DNA of 64,000 bases, taken from Tomocerus qinae. Lineage: Eukaryota; Arthropoda; Collembola; Entomobryomorpha; Tomoceridae. Under the pieces are notes generated by a model. That model was not told the origin of the DNA. It worked only from the letters and a program-made list of their open reading frames with translations, and did no database searches. Positions within the stretch are counted from its first letter, which is position 1. Each line of letters begins with the position of its first letter. The translations under genes were made by a program, and so were the position numbers. The stretch spans positions 37,064,201 to 37,128,200 of the forward strand of contig CM034548.1 of NCBI GenBank assembly GCA_020055645.1, read 5' to 3'. Shown piece after piece: positions 50,174-64,000 of the stretch.

Positions 50174-50880
50174 TGAACTGAACTGAACTAAAGTTGTTTT
50201 GTGAGAGCGAGAGAGAATGAGAATTCAGTCGTCGACTCACTCTAGTTGAAGGAACACATCGTTGAAGCACGCTCCTCCGTTTGCTGCAGTTTTCTTGCTA
50301 GTCGAGTTTTGATACTGCTCTATAGCTACATACGTACATCGAAGGAATACCTACGTGAAGGTATACATTCTGGTGGCATACTAATAAATATCTTTTACAG
50401 AGAAGACGCTAACCTACTAATAAGTAGGCATACCTGTATAATACGTTTCTTGCGCACTTTATTTATACTACTTACTTATCGTTGGAACGTTTGGAGTGCA
50501 TTTTACATGTACAGATTATAATAGAAAAAACAAAAACAGCTACTATGCAAGTTGAGATTTTGCGTGCATTAGTTTGCAATCTCGTTCTCTCGTCGATCAT
50601 CTGCCTCAGTTTCAGTGAACAGTGAGAGATAGTTGAGGCAATCTACTACAATAACCAAGTAGAGGAAGGGAGATCAAATTAATAGGTAATCTATTAAGAA
50701 TAAGGAGGAAAAGCTGAGGAATCTCAAGAGACACAAAGAGATACGATTGAAGAGTCAAAGTTGCCTGGTCTGAACAAACTTCCGCTCAAGATCTCAACCA
50801 GACATTATAAATAAATAGATCTGAGGAAGAACCGGCTCCTTATTCATTTCCAGTTTGACTTGAAGGCAAGGCAAGTGAGT
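50174..50880 (+). promoter_or_regulatory. nmo: Candidate nemo upstream promoter and 5' UTR exon
   Basis: Within 700 bases: three tandem TGAAC units (50174-50189), a GAGA-type run (50203-50223), an initiator-like TTCAGTC at 50224-50230, a second TCAGTT/TTCAGTG pair at 50606-50617, and a good splice donor, AA|GTGAGT, at 50875. Such words are common at arthropod promoters. The next acceptor that is certain is that of the nemo exon at 58170, which would make a 7.3 kb 5' intron. Motif inspection only; no TATA box, and no clear DPE at the right distance. Confidence 0.25.
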
Positions 50881-53800
50881 GACTCGCTACCTTGGAGTTT
50901 TGTCTCTTTGGACCATGTGCATTAAATATTTGTTCTGATATCTCTATTCTCTAGTATAGTGAAAAATAGCTGTCCATGCAGTGATACATTTATTTAGTGT
51001 CTAATAGATAACAGTGCATTGTATCCATTTGAACTTTGTGAAATTCATTTCTCAACTCTCTATATAGCCGTAAGTATTTACAGAGTTCCCACACTAAAAA
51101 CCAGAGAGCATTTTCATAGAGCTGTTGCAATTAATTTGTATAGGAAATAGTCTAAAGATATTCTGCAGTTGGGAATTTATCAATTTTCCTAAGAATCTAA
51201 TTAATGTGAGTTGAATGAATTGAGTAGACGAGACTAGGCCATTCTGAGAGTAAACTAGATTCTGGAATTAAATCCCTAGTAAAAGTGTTATTCTTTCTTA
51301 TGATACCCACTTACTACTACTACACTACTGCAGTAGCTGTATGTATGTACTAGAGTCATAGTCTAACTATATAGCTATACAGTTCTAGTTCAGTGAATCC
51401 TGAATACTCCGAATAGCTGGAACTTGTTTCAAGATTCTCCTTACTTACGCGCATCCTTTCTCAACCTTCTAGAGTTCGTCATAAAACATTTACCAGGAAT
51501 ACAATACAGCTGAGCTGTTGGATAAAATATTTAAGAGTGAGCTGATAGAAATCTTTGTTCATTGTGTCCACATACGTTTCTCATTCAACTGTGAATTACC
51601 CTGTACTCCGAATATTATTATCATCCATTATTATTTGTCTCTTATAGATAAATACTATCCAGTGTGTATTGTGACGTCATTCTTACAATTGTTCCATTTA
51701 AAATTCTCAAGTGAAAACAGAGTACTACTTTAGGCAATTTGGAAACAATCCTAAGCAAGTGCAGTTTTCAAGTCGTAAGTAATTAAAATCTCCTTTTTAA
51801 TCCTCTCTTGTATGAAATGTTTACTCTAAATATACGTTTCTACGTTTTTAGCTCCATATTTTACAGACACTATTCGTTTACACATGATAAACGTTGTTGC
51901 ACTTCATCTCATTGACTTGATAACACTTAACAGTGTTTAATCAGCATGTATTATCACTCAATGACGTAGAAGATTTAGCATTTGTTAGAGAGCCGTGATT
52001 ACTTTGTAAAGATTTTAGTATCTCCAACCCTCATTGTCTCATTTTTAGTAGCATAATTTATTTTCTATGTCGCATATTAATGCTTCTTTTACGTATATAC
52101 AAAATAACGACTGAAATACAACTTTATCAAATCCACGAAAATCATATACAGAACATACTTGTATATTATATTGATAATGAAGCCAGGCAGGCGTTTAATC
52201 TCTAGTAAATACATACCTACGTATTACTGTGGAAATGATTAGATAAAGGGCTGTTGCAGTAGATTGTGTTTATTCATGAGCTTAATTGTTGTAGGATATA
52301 TTATATTGTATTTACAACTCAATTCTTAATTCACATGCCATTCTTCCTATATACGTATACGTCATAGTTATAATGCAATCCCAGAAAAATCTAGTCTCGT
52401 CTAGATTAATTATTTACCATAGATCTGAATATGACTGGAAGGCATCATTTGCGACCAGGAAAAGTAGTACCAAACATATGACAAGTGACATAATTTTGTT
52501 TAATGGGACAATTTTTTTTAAATGTTCGAAAATCAGGATTAAACGTGCTTCTACTCCAATTTACACAAATGGTGCAAGTAGTATATATATTATAGCGTAT
52601 ATGAACTTGATATGCATTAATATTTTACATGTATTTTATTATAAGCGTGGTTCTTAGTGCAGTTGGCACAGTAAAGAGCGGAAGGCAAAAAAGAAACGCA
52701 CTTTTATCGTAATTTACATTATTTTTTATGTATGTGCTGGTGCCCATTGTAAAAGTAATGCAGCGAAATGGTTTACTGTAGCATAGCAGCATTTTAATGC
52801 CAGTTTAGCTGGGTCCGTTTTAACATGGTAGTAAATAGTGTGTGCTACTTGGTGCTGATCGTGAGTTCCTTTTGTGTTTGTATTCGTCGTTTCAGCAAAA
52901 AAGTGGTCTGTCAATTCCTATTCTTTCAGAGCTCACCTCGTCTCATTTTTAAAGTGCCCCAATTTTCTGTCCCATTATGTATATCAGGGAGCTCGTCTAT
53001 GAAAACATCGATACATATTTACGTTTAATTGAATGGGAATAAGATACACAATATTTGTCTTGCTATTCATTTTTATAGCAAATCGTTCCATGAAACAACG
53101 TTATAATTTTATTTGAAAGCTACTAAAATACTAGAGACACTTTACTGCTTACCCTTCATTTACTGGCTACTCTATTTTTAATGAATAATTGCCGTTTTCG
53201 TTTATGAGTGGATTTGTGACAAGTTATAGTAGTGTTTCATGATTTCCAAATGTATATCCGTATGGTACTAGCTAGCTATAAATCCATTGGATAGTATAAT
53301 GATAACCAATTTGATGAAAGAGGTCTCATGTTGGACCATTACTTATACAAATACAAATGAGAGTGCATAAATTGAAATACAATAACGACATAGACTTTTA
53401 CATGATAGGCAGTAGTAAAATATTATTGGCGTATGTAGAAGTATTCTGCTATGCATAAGTGAGTCAAACTTGGTAAATAGGACAGAATATGGAACAAACA
53501 GTTACATTGCATTCGTATGACTAAACTACAACTCTCTAGTAGTCTCTAGGCTTCTCTACACACAGTAGACACTTTTTCTCGCCTATCGTACCGTACGTTC
53601 CCTCGTACCAATAAACATATTATTCTATATCATTGCAATAATAATTGCGATATAAGCGCTGCTGTCTTTTGTAGATATCTTTACTAAAGTAAGTAAAAGT
53701 TAGTATTTTATTAGGAAATTGTCCAGCCAGAACTTCAGCATTATGACTAGATAAGTATAATGTAATGTCATTTACAGATACTATGTATTTAGTATCTAGA

Positions 53801-56800
53801 ATGAAAAAGTTTATATAACTTGGTCTTTTAGTTAGCGAGGATAGATTTGTGACATTTTTTATTTTATAGCTTTTCAAGCCTAACCAAACAATAATTGAAA
53901 GTTTCTCAAGTCAAAAATGGCTTTTACAACCAATGGAAAATATTACACCCTTTCAATGTGAACAACGCACAGTTTCATAACTTAAAATGTCATAATGCTA
54001 CAATTACGAATGTTGAAAATATGATGAAAGTTAAGCTCAAACCAAACCTTCATTTATATACAAGCGGTCTAGGCCACATTCATTATTTGATGCATAGTGC
54101 AAAATAAGAACTTGCAACTTCTATCATAATATGCCTTTGCATACATTAAGTACGAAATTCTTGAGGAATATATCTGTATCACTTACTATGTGACTTTATA
54201 TCACTTACTCACCTACATTTGCACTCGCAATGTTACAATTAGTGTAAAAACGTTTAAAGCTACAAAATAAATGTCTCTTAGTACCTTCACTTCTCTATAT
54301 AACAATTGGTTCATTTGTATGAAAGCCTCAATTACCAAGTCTTGTCTACATTTCAAAAGTTGAATATAGCCAAGTAGTAGTAAATTTAATATTGAAATTT
54401 TCTTGATTTGAAAGCTTCATTTAAATGAGTTAACAAATATTAGAATAAATCTAGTTCAATCACGTGAAATTCCAGTTATCAAAAATTAATGCTATGGTAG
54501 GTACTTGAAAACCGAGAAAAGGGAACAGATCAGAATATTTTAGCATTCGTAAGTATATATTTCATAACAAGTAATTGAAAATCTTGCTAAAGTTTTATGT
54601 GAATTTCTCTCGTGGCCTTTCTCTCGTGATCAGTTCTAGTTTAAGTATCATATTTCATATGGGATAAACAACGTATTACGTCAAGAGATAGCATGATAAA
54701 ATATTTCTTAGTATTTTCTCCTTGTGAGGTTCCGAAAGAAGAATGATTTTCACGCGAACTATTAAATTGCTGCATTACAATGCTTCCTGTGCAAGGGTTT
54801 CCTGCAGCTATTGTTTTACCTACTTGCTAATAATCGGTTGATAGAATAACTACCGAAAACCTGATGCATTTGAGATAAATTGGAAAATGTGACCACATTC
54901 AGTCACGTTTTTGCAACTGTGTCGAAAATTAAGGGTAAAATGTTACTGACATCTCTGATCACATGAGTAATTAATTATTTATCGAGGTCGAACTCGTTTC
55001 TGCGGAGAAACTCGCAGAAATACAAAATGGCAAATTGAAAGGTACTTTGAGTATTGATCTACATTGATCATTAATCGTTTCGCCAAATCCGAACGTTTTT
55101 CTTTCTCATACGATTGATTTGGGGTGACTCTTTTGTCTTTAGTATTACGAGTTCACTTATAACAATGGAGATATAGGGCATATCTAGTGATTACTAACCC
55201 CTACTAGGATTGAAGTAGCCAATTATTTGTGATTTATTCATTTCTTTCCTCATATCGAAGAATACTTAATGTGATTAGCGCGTATTGACCTTACGCACTG
55301 AATGGCTCATTTGTGGTAGGGATCTATATAATGACGCTATATGAACAAAGAAACAAGACCATCGTCTCATTATAAATCCTATCACAAGCTGTAGACATTA
55401 AAATCAACTTGTAGTAGGTACCTTAGTATCGAAGTTTAAAGTTCGATTTAGGTCCTTGATTTCATAGTTAAGTTCATTATTCAATATAGTTATTCCATTG
55501 GACTAAAACGAAAGAATTAACATAAATATTATGCTTATTAAACAGAAGCAATATTAAAATATTTCAATGAAAGTCCTATAAGGACTTAATATACCAAGAT
55601 AAAACTACTTCTTGGAGATATTCTACTTAAAACGATAAGATATTGCATTCATTGCATAGGGGGATGTATTTCATTTTTAAGTATATATAGGTAGACATGA
55701 AACATTCATGGTCTAAAAATCTATTTACTACGAGTACATAGGTTAACGATACAAATGGGAACAAATTAATATTAAATATATTTTTAGATTTCAAGATCAT
55801 TCACTTGAACTTTTGCACTTGTAATGAGTATGTAATTGATTTCAAAAGTCAAGCAAACTCCAATTAAACATTCGGTAATATATTATGAAGTTTTATTCAT
55901 TTCATTCATGAAAATAGTAAATTACCATCAGAAAACTATTTCCAAATATTATGATTGAAATTTCAATGACTGTAAATTTTATGGAAGGACAGAAATTTGG
56001 ATAGGACATAAAAATCAGTGTTAGTGATATACATTAGTGTAATGTATATATAATGATAACTCGGAATTTCCTCTCTCTTGTGAATGTTAATTGTTTTGCA
56101 GTAGGTCCCTGTCCCTGTTTGCATTAGGCAAGCGTCACTTTATTTTGTACTGCGAAATTATCAATGCGCTAGTAGTTGGTACATGGTTAACAAATAATAA
56201 AAAATTCTATAAATAGCAGCACATTCATATCCGGGGACAGAAACAGAACACAATTATGGTTTATAGCATACGTGTGTGCATTATTTAATGCACTTAAGTG
56301 TATGCAGATACGAATTGCTTATTTAGAAGAACAATAGGTATATGTACAGACAAGGTCATAGGAAGAGTAATAATAATGACACTGTTATTAACGTATAAAA
56401 TATTTGGTAGGCACTTACGAAATTGATTTTTTGTGTTGACTACTTGTTTTCTCTGTAAATAAAACTAGGTTTGTCTAATTTTAAGTCAGTATAGACTAGA
56501 GTTTGAGCAATTAAGTGATGATTCCTTCCAGTTCTACAATTATTTATTTAAGAGAATTTACACACCCTTCTACGATTGCAATAGAACGTTTATATAGCTA
56601 TATAATTTATGTAATAAATTGGGTGCATTCATAATATTAGCAAACATTTTGGCAAGGCTGCTTGAATTTAAGGGATGGGGAAGAAATTGGCATACTAAAC
56701 TAACAATTAATATAACTGCACTGAAATTGTTTCTTTGACATTCCTCTATATAGCAGTTGCTAAATAAACACGGCTGAGGGCTACAAAGAATTTAAAAAGT

Positions 56801-58170
56801 TGAAAATAGATTTAGCTGGCCTTAATATATACGTTAGGTATATAATTAAACATTTAGAGTTAATTCCAAGGCAAAAATTGAAGACGTAATGCAATAATCG
56901 AGCAGTTTAGCAATGATAATTAAATGCCTGGAGGATTGACTGCTCATAGTGGTGAAAAATGATATCGAGGTTCGTGGATCGTTCTAATAGTGGCTGGATC
57001 CTATAAAACCCTAAATGCAATTAAAGGCAGTCCAATATTGCGCATAACAAAAATTGAGCTAGCAGTTCTAAGAGTGTTTGTATTAGATGCCTTGGGGACA
57101 TCAATGGTAAACTTTCATCCAACTTATTAAATCTTCAGGGTGTCATTTCCAAAAGGCAATTGTGGTATCCAAATAAAATTGGCATTCTAAGTAATTCCTG
57201 TAGGATTCCTATTGGCTCTAATAGCATATTGCCGTGTGCAGGTTGAAAACAATTAAGGGGATAGTAATTGAATGGAGATAATTTTGGCAGAGTGTCGTCT
57301 AATGTAAATTCAGCAGAGCACAATAGTAATGAGCCAAGTAAACTCACTGTCAATTAGTGTGATAGTATGCAAATAGGTATTGCACACATACTAGTTTCAT
57401 GTTGAAGTTGGCGTGCTATATAGTGGTGTGTGGTGCCGATATTTATATTAGACATAGATACCTAGTTAATTGTGCTTCACAATTACTGTACTTACTGCAT
57501 TCAGCTACCTGTACTTGCAATCCACAACAGAGTAGATCTATATAGGAGAGGTATACCTAGTATTTGCAGCATTGAATATTGTGTAATGCTATGCTGGGAT
57601 GATTCTTAAAACAATAAAGCATTACATTAAATGTTCAGAATGCATACGATGTGTGTAGAAGGTCCTCATTTTCACTAGAGTGGCATGACCTAGACCTGAG
57701 CATTGAGTGTGTCTGATTGCGTTGTCTTTTATGTCATGATTGTCGATTCTTTCTATGTGAAACATTCGTTGCAACAGCCTAACATTAGTTTGTACTATTT
57801 AAATATGAATATTACGAGTAACAGTAGCTAGCTACAGCAAGTAAAATCTCACTGGTGCGTATGTATTTCATTCTTAAGACAGAGCAAACGTCATCACGTA
57901 GTATTTGGTTGAATCCTTTGCTGATGACATTGATAGTAAAATGGAGATAAATGTGCTCAGATAGAATTGTTTCAAAATATTGTAAAACAAATAAGTAGTA
58001 TGGCATTATTAGCATAATGAGCTAGCCTTTAAGAGTTCCTGACACATAACAATAGTGTCAAATGTGTTTCGTTGCCATTGCATCAGTTGCTGTCCGTGGC
58101 TGTAACCTATTTTCGTGTTTATCAACTGCCACAACTAAATCAAGATTAAAATATATTTTTGTTTTTGCAG
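50881..58170. other. Non-coding stretch, probably nemo 5' intron at its 3' end
   Basis: AT-rich with only short open frames. It ends with a classical polypyrimidine tract and TTTTTGCAG acceptor at 58170, so at least the last part is intron. No RNA gene or transposon recognised. Confidence 0.5.
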
Positions 58171-58469
58171 ATTGTGAGATAGGAAGGTCTAGAGGTCAAT
58201 TGTCTTACATCTGTTGAGAAAAGGATGTCTACGCTAGCGGGTCCTGCAGCTCCGATAATGGGGGTCTCCCATCATCACCATCAAGCCGTTTTAGCAGCGG
58301 CGTATTTTCATCACAATCCGAATAACAATTCCCAGAATATTGGGATTAATAGCTCGTCCGGAAAGACGCCTTCTAGTTCGAATGGAGGATATGCGTCACC
58401 CGAGAGAACTTCTCCTATTGATGTTCAACCAGATCGTCCTATTGGATATGGAGCCTTCGGCGTTGTCTG
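58171..58469 (+). CDS. nmo: Nemo/NLK kinase, first coding exon (82 residues, partial)
   Basis: Nemo-like kinase is a proline-directed Ser/Thr kinase, related to MAP kinases, acting on TCF/LEF in Wnt signalling and in planar polarity. The exon runs from acceptor TTTTTGCAG to donor TG|GTGAGT at 58470. An in-frame TAG at 58180-58182 precedes the ATG at 58225, so the start is well supported and 58171-58224 is 5' UTR. The coding part has a His cluster (SHHHHQ, 15-20), an Ala/His/Asn-rich low-complexity stretch, TP/SP sites, and then VQPDRPIGYGAFGVVW, the hallmark NLK entry into the kinase domain. The G-x-G-x-x-G-x-V loop uses G74, G76, G79 and V81. Trp82 is split by the intron. The rest of the kinase lies beyond the window. 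The N-tail is shorter than in vertebrate NLK. Confidence 0.93.
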
Positions 58470-61400
58470 GTGAGTTCCCTACACATCTCTTTGTTCTAGC
58501 AGTCTACGTGTTCGTTCGTGGAATCCTATGCATATCATGTCTATGTCTCTTATATCCTCATGTACTAACCTAGTCGACCCTCGCAGGATTTTTACTTTAT
58601 CTGAATCATGTCTATTCCTATGCATACTTGAGGTAGGCATCTATATTTTCCGTGATTTGTCTGTTTTCCCAATACTCGATGGAGTGCTTAACCTTCATCC
58701 TTTGTCATATTTGTATTAATGTAGACATTTTACCTGTAAACCCCAGAGAATCGGAATTATTTTATAACTCGCATCAACCCATTCCACATTGCTTCGTGTT
58801 CTATTCGAAAGTTCCACACTACCTTTTATTGCTAGGTTGTTTGATCTTGTAATGCAAGGTTAGAAACAGGAACCCACGAAATAGATACAAGTTGAGTGCG
58901 TACCTGTTGTGTACTTTCTTTGTTAGGATGTAGGCAGGACAATGAATGCAATCAACTCACCTTCTTCGTCAATGTTCTTACCAAGTTTATAAATCTGAAC
59001 TGAACTCTTATTATCCTATGCGTAGCCTAACTACACTCCAATTCACTACATTATTGTGCTAACTAACGTGCATGGATTTATACTTTTTTCTTCCACTCAG
59101 CTTTAGGTAGTCCATTCTCTTTCTTCATAATATAATATATACTTACTAGATATATACTCTACTCTCACAAAGAAATGAATCTGCCTTCCTCACAGTAAAA
59201 CACAATCAACCTATTGGCTCCTTATGGGTTGTTAAAGGTGTGCATGTGAATCTCGAAATAAAAATTATTTTCTTAGACGAGAAATGCTACCTTGGGTTTC
59301 TTGGAATCCGATATGGACTCTTATTGTTATTTACAAGCATCAGAGATTATAGGGAGGGTTATCAGGGCCCGAGCTGAGTGGATGGGCAGAGGATGTAAGA
59401 AAGAGCCTGGATTTCTCCAATTTCCCAACCAGCCGTCCGTCAGTCTTTGTTTTGTAATAAGAAACAAGTACTCTGGGATAAGAAAGCAGATGCTGAGCCT
59501 TGTCCTGTTGAAGGGAGCAGATGTGAGATGAGCTGTTGATGCAATGCTCGGATCCACTTAGAAAAGTAAACGACAACCCAGGTAGGTAGGTAATCGTTCG
59601 TAGGCAACTGAGTCCTTCAGTTCACTCGATATTTCAGAACAAAGTAAGGCAAGAAAAAGAAATGTAGCATGATTCGATGAAACGTCTCCTCTCCCTACTC
59701 ACAATTACATAACCCATACTCCATTTCTTCCTTTAAACCTAACAAAGAACTCTATAATATTTATTAGACACGATCACTCCTATATTATGCTACCGATAAC
59801 ATGTCTAACTCCGTAAACAGTAAATAGTAGTAGTGGCAGCGAATATTATGCGACTGCTTTGTGGTTGTTGTCAGGTTTTCCTAGTTGATAAATAGAACGG
59901 TTATAGATAGTCATGTGATATCGGGAGCTAATAGCAGAGTAGGGTGGTGCCCACTATGTGAATTAGCTAAAAGAGTCCTGTGTGAAGAGACAAGCACACA
60001 AGAACTGTATGTCCTCTACTACTGGATTGTATTTATTCCACTACTGGATTTTTAGTCATGAAAGGGGGAAGAAATGCACATACGTAAGAAGAACATATTT
60101 ATTATGAATGTAGCATTTTTTGCTTTGGAAAGGCTAACTCTTCGTCCAACCAATAATCCAATGAAGCAGAATAAAATGGGGATTTCGTTTTCACATCTAG
60201 GGATGGCTCTGTTTTCCACCGACTGTCAGGAGCTGGGCACAAGCACATGCCTAAAAATGGACAGGTGGCCAACGTTGGAATCGTGTGTTTGTCTCGTGAT
60301 AGTAATTTAGGGTCTGTTCCTCCATCTCCTGCTGTCATATTTACTACATCCTCGAGAGCTACACACTTTTCCCTAGAAAACACTCAGCCTCCTAGTTTTC
60401 CAATATGTGACCATATTTTTTGCAGTCCTTCCCAAAACGTCTGTCTGGATAGTCCGAATTATTAACTATTCCGAGGATTTGCATGAAAGTACAAGTTAAA
60501 ATCGTATCGTCAGTCGGAAGATTAATATGTAGCTTAATCAAATATGATTCTCCTCTTGCATGATTCCGAGGCGTAAGAGTATAACGTATTGACGTGGAAC
60601 GAGGCAGTTCCATTCTTTGGATAAGTAAGTGGTTTGAACACGAGACTGTTTATCAAGTAGCTGTAGCAATTCAACAACCACAGCACACTGTGCACCTGTC
60701 CTTTTTAATCGTCTTGATCATCATCGTTATGAAAGCAGATGTATCACGTACATACCTATAGGTACCTGCTAATGGGCACAGCAGACCTATGTACTCTTTG
60801 GGCTAGCCCTGCATTTCTTAGCTACGGATTTTACTTAGGCATGTGCCACTGCCAACTTTATTTTATTATCTCTCCTTTGCAATTATATGACAAAGGAAAC
60901 TTTGTAAGATAGCTACCGACAGGAAAACTACTCGACGCACAAACGAACTCTTAGATCATTTTTCTTTACTTGGACATTTTTAAAACTATCATTTAGGAAG
61001 ACGCCAACTTGTAATTTACTGAGTTGCTTTAATTGGATACTTCTTATTAATAGACAGCATTGCTGAGCTGGCGAAAGTTTTATTTCAATAAAACTATAAT
61101 TCACATATCGTGCACTGCGTATTGTCATGAAATACTATACGGGCAAAGACGATTTAAAAAGGATAATATACTGGATCCAAAATTTCATATGATCCTATGC
61201 TCTGCGTCATTTACGTTAAGTGATCTGTATTGTTTAATGCTGCAAAAGCATAAAAGTTTATTGGCTCCAGATCAAATGCCTATTCAGATACTGCGAATCT
61301 TCTAATGATATAGATTTTGCTATCGCAGTAGTTTTAAAGGGTGTACATAATTCTTGTTTCATATAATATATTTTGTTACCAATAATAATATGACCTAATA

Positions 61401-64000
61401 AGTATATTTTAGTATTAATTGTTCATAAATGTTGGCGTTGATTCCAAGCACACTCCCATATCAAATGTATACTAATACGTATACGTGATATCATTTTACT
61501 GTGCATATAAGTAGAGCGTTTTGTGCGTTTGCTTTATGGAGAAGTTTTAGCGTTCGTTATTCTAGACACATAAAATCAGTTAAAATTACTTCTGTGCTGG
61601 CTATTTTTGTAGCTTTACGTGTTCATCACTCTTATGTAGAGAAATAATTCAACGGAAGGTAAAGACGGATGCAGGTTGGGTTTTGGTTTGTCGAGCTATT
61701 GAATGCAACAGCAACAACCGGTAATAATATCACGATATTATATAGTGCTAGGAATACATACAAAGCATAGTGTAAGCGAACTAAGCTCATTTGTTAAAAA
61801 TTTACAATTTTATAAAGTAAGGGTAAATATACTTGTGCCCATTGCTCGTAAGATCCTAGCAGGTTCCTGTCTGTGCCTATACATGCTGCAGTCACATCAC
61901 ATACATACATAATACTCTATATAGGTATATATGTGGTGTGGTAAGCATAATATATTGTCCTACCCTGTTTTTTTGTTGATGTACATCTGCAGAGGAAATG
62001 GATTTAGTTCGACTATTTTATGACATAAGTAAGTAACGAAACCTCATTTACTTACAAGTGGAAGCAGAGGCCGTTTTCATTCAACTACTAATCGCAAGTT
62101 TCCGCAGTTCTCTAAGGACAATGCGAAGGAAGCCAATACTAAAATGCATAATAATGGTAAACAAGCTAATCATACATATTATTATTTAGGTATATACAAG
62201 AAATGTACTTATTACTCCTGCTGATGGTGATACATGATGGTGACTTAGTTTTAGCTTTTCCTGTCTTGGATTTATTATATATCGTTTGCTAGATTATTAT
62301 TCCACGCTAATACTCACTCATGTGCCTTAAGTTATATAAAAACGATCATTCTACATTCTGTGGCTGCTTTCTGCGTATTATGAAGCAAGATTAACAATAA
62401 ATGTAATATTATTGTGTTTTATAATTGGTAAAAGCTGGCAGGTATCATTTGTTACCTTCTATTTACATAGGCTTTACTATATTGCAATGATATATCATTG
62501 TGGTGGAGTCGTAGAGTGACTACTTAGGGAATAGATACAGATATCCTTCCTTACGGCTCACACGAGTACAAACAATGGTTGCTATCTTTTATTGTGTCAT
62601 TATTTGTACCTTGCCTATTCGTTTTAGCATGCTTCACTTTGTTGGGAAGTCAGTGCTATGTAAAAGGCAATTCAGGTAATGTTGGTGACACTATTCTTTA
62701 AAAAAGAAAGTTTCTTCATTTTGCATGATTGGCACATTCGCAGTCTTTTAATGCAACAAACTCATTGAGCTATGAGAACTGTTTACAGCCAGAGAATTAC
62801 ACAGGGTAGAAAGACGCCTTTCTGCGTATTAGTATTTATACCATCTTTTTTTGTATTGGTATCAACAGTTGCCATAATTATGCAGGTTATTTTTATTGTA
62901 TTAAAGAAGTATTACTACTACTGCGGATCTTTGAAAAGTGATCACACAAAAATAGAGTTGAATTACACGTCAAAGGTTTGTAAATATAAATACGTTATGG
63001 AATTATGCTTAAGTGAATGTTATCTGGAAACGTCGAGATTGCTATTTATACTTTAAGTCGAGTATTGCATGTGCAGATTAAGCACTTCAGTTTCAGCCAG
63101 ACTATAGATAACGTTTAAGCATTGATCGTAGGATTCTCAACTTAAAACTCACTCAGCAGACTCAATCAGTATTGTATACCTACTGTATGTGTTTTAATAG
63201 CCAATTGTCCATATAAATTGTAAAAATGAATTTTTAGCGTAAATAATAATATTTGCATGTTGCCTATTCTGAGAGAAAATTTAATATGTAATATTATTTC
63301 TAACAAAATAGTGCATCATATTTTAAGAAGAGTTTATGGGAATCTACGGAAGTAATTTTTTCCTGTTAATAACGTTTACAATCAGTTCCTTTCCTTTTTC
63401 AGTAGTTGAGGTAAACTGGTTGGATGTGGTTAAATTCCTTCCTAGTCGTTAGTAAGTAGGACAGGTGCTCAACTAAACTAATATTATTATTATGCATACG
63501 GAGTTACTAGGTACTTGAAGTATGTATACAGCAAATTAGAAAACACTGGGACTTCCACCTACTCAATACTTGTTTATTTCAGGGAAGTGCATAAAATCAT
63601 AAATCTCAGGCACGTTTTAAGATAACGTGTAATGCTTTTTGTTGTTAAGAAGTGCAAATACCTCTTGTCATTACTTTCTGGTCGTGTATAAAATTTTCAC
63701 TTTGAGAATTAGATAATAGCTTCCTGTGCGACAGTAACGATTATCCAAAATGAGAATAATTTTAGAAAGCTCCGGTCGGTCCCTTCCTCTTTACAATTCA
63801 TATAATATTCTCAGCAGGTTGTTGTTTTAAAGACTCCTTAGGAAAGCTAATCCAATTTCCATCGTTTCTGGATCCGAGTTTGTGACTTTTGAACTCTGCC
63901 CTTCGAATTTCTTCACCAGTGGCCATTGCATTTGTATGGATTATGCATATATAAAGCCCACGTTGTATAATTTCATTATTCTGCTCACGGTCACTCTATT
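58470..64000 (+). other. nmo: Nemo first coding intron (at least 5.5 kb)
   Basis: No exon encoding the next NLK segment (the VAIK-type Lys and following helix) is visible before the window ends. GC-richer patches at 59290-59560 and 60160-60470, where several frames are open on both strands, could be conserved non-coding elements. The ATG-started 94-codon frame at 62772-63056 has one hydrophobic segment and a Tyr run, with no recognised family. A GGTA tandem lies at 59581-59593. Confidence 0.7.

Noticed and set aside
58340..58573. Second + strand frame over the nemo exon
   Set aside because: Shifted-frame shadow; the 58225 frame encodes the NLK-specific glycine loop and has an upstream stop.
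62772..63056. 94-codon ATG frame with a hydrophobic segment
   Set aside because: No homology recognised; composition (Ile, Tyr, Lys, Phe) is what AT-rich random sequence gives, and it lies in the nemo intron.
1..64000. CRISPR arrays, bacterial operons, insertion sequences and viral genes
   Set aside because: None seen: the sequence is intron-bearing metazoan DNA, with no spaced direct-repeat array and no transposase, reverse transcriptase or capsid motif in any frame.

Overview
This is a eukaryotic, AT-rich, mostly non-coding window holding one complete multi-exon gene and the first coding exon of a second. Both are on the + strand. The short introns (about 73 to 232 nt inside the first gene, plus one of 1.1 kb), GT-AG splice sites, wide intergenic spaces and the type of SARM1 protein point to an arthropod. 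A crustacean such as a copepod fits the composition, but that is inference and I cannot name the species.

Region 1-28974 has no coding sequence that I can support. It is 5' flank and/or long 5' intron of the first gene, with scattered palindromes, including a perfect 21-bp-arm hairpin at 6733-6777 and a cluster of symmetric regulatory-like sites at 26404-26562. Region 28975-34391 is the SARM1/Ect4 (TIR-1) gene. I joined twelve coding exons by reading frame and splice sites into one continuous 1083-residue frame: a Ser-rich N-terminal tail, a run of about seven 20-residue repeats, an armadillo (ARM) regulatory domain, two SAM domains and a TIR NAD+ hydrolase domain. The catalytic glutamate and the other active-site positions are present. 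The position matching human Lys193 in the allosteric NAD+/NMN pocket is Arg, which makes it the most interesting single residue.

Region 34392-58170 is intergenic and/or 5' intron of the second gene. It holds a 39-bp-arm imperfect inverted repeat just past the SARM1 stop, a pre-miRNA-like hairpin at 36557-36637, GC-richer islands around 38978-41080, an unexplained 158-codon open frame at 44482-44955, and a promoter-like stretch at 50174-50880. Region 58171-58469 is the first coding exon of the nemo/NLK kinase gene, ending inside the glycine-rich ATP loop. From 58470 to the window end is its first coding intron.

SARM1 and nemo/NLK lie close together here, as I recall they do on human 17q11.2 and in Drosophila 66A-B, so this looks like old conserved microsynteny. 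The two proteins are not known to form one pathway. SARM1 executes axon degeneration and, as TIR-1, feeds MAP kinase signalling. Nemo/NLK is a proline-directed kinase in Wnt, Notch and BMP signalling.
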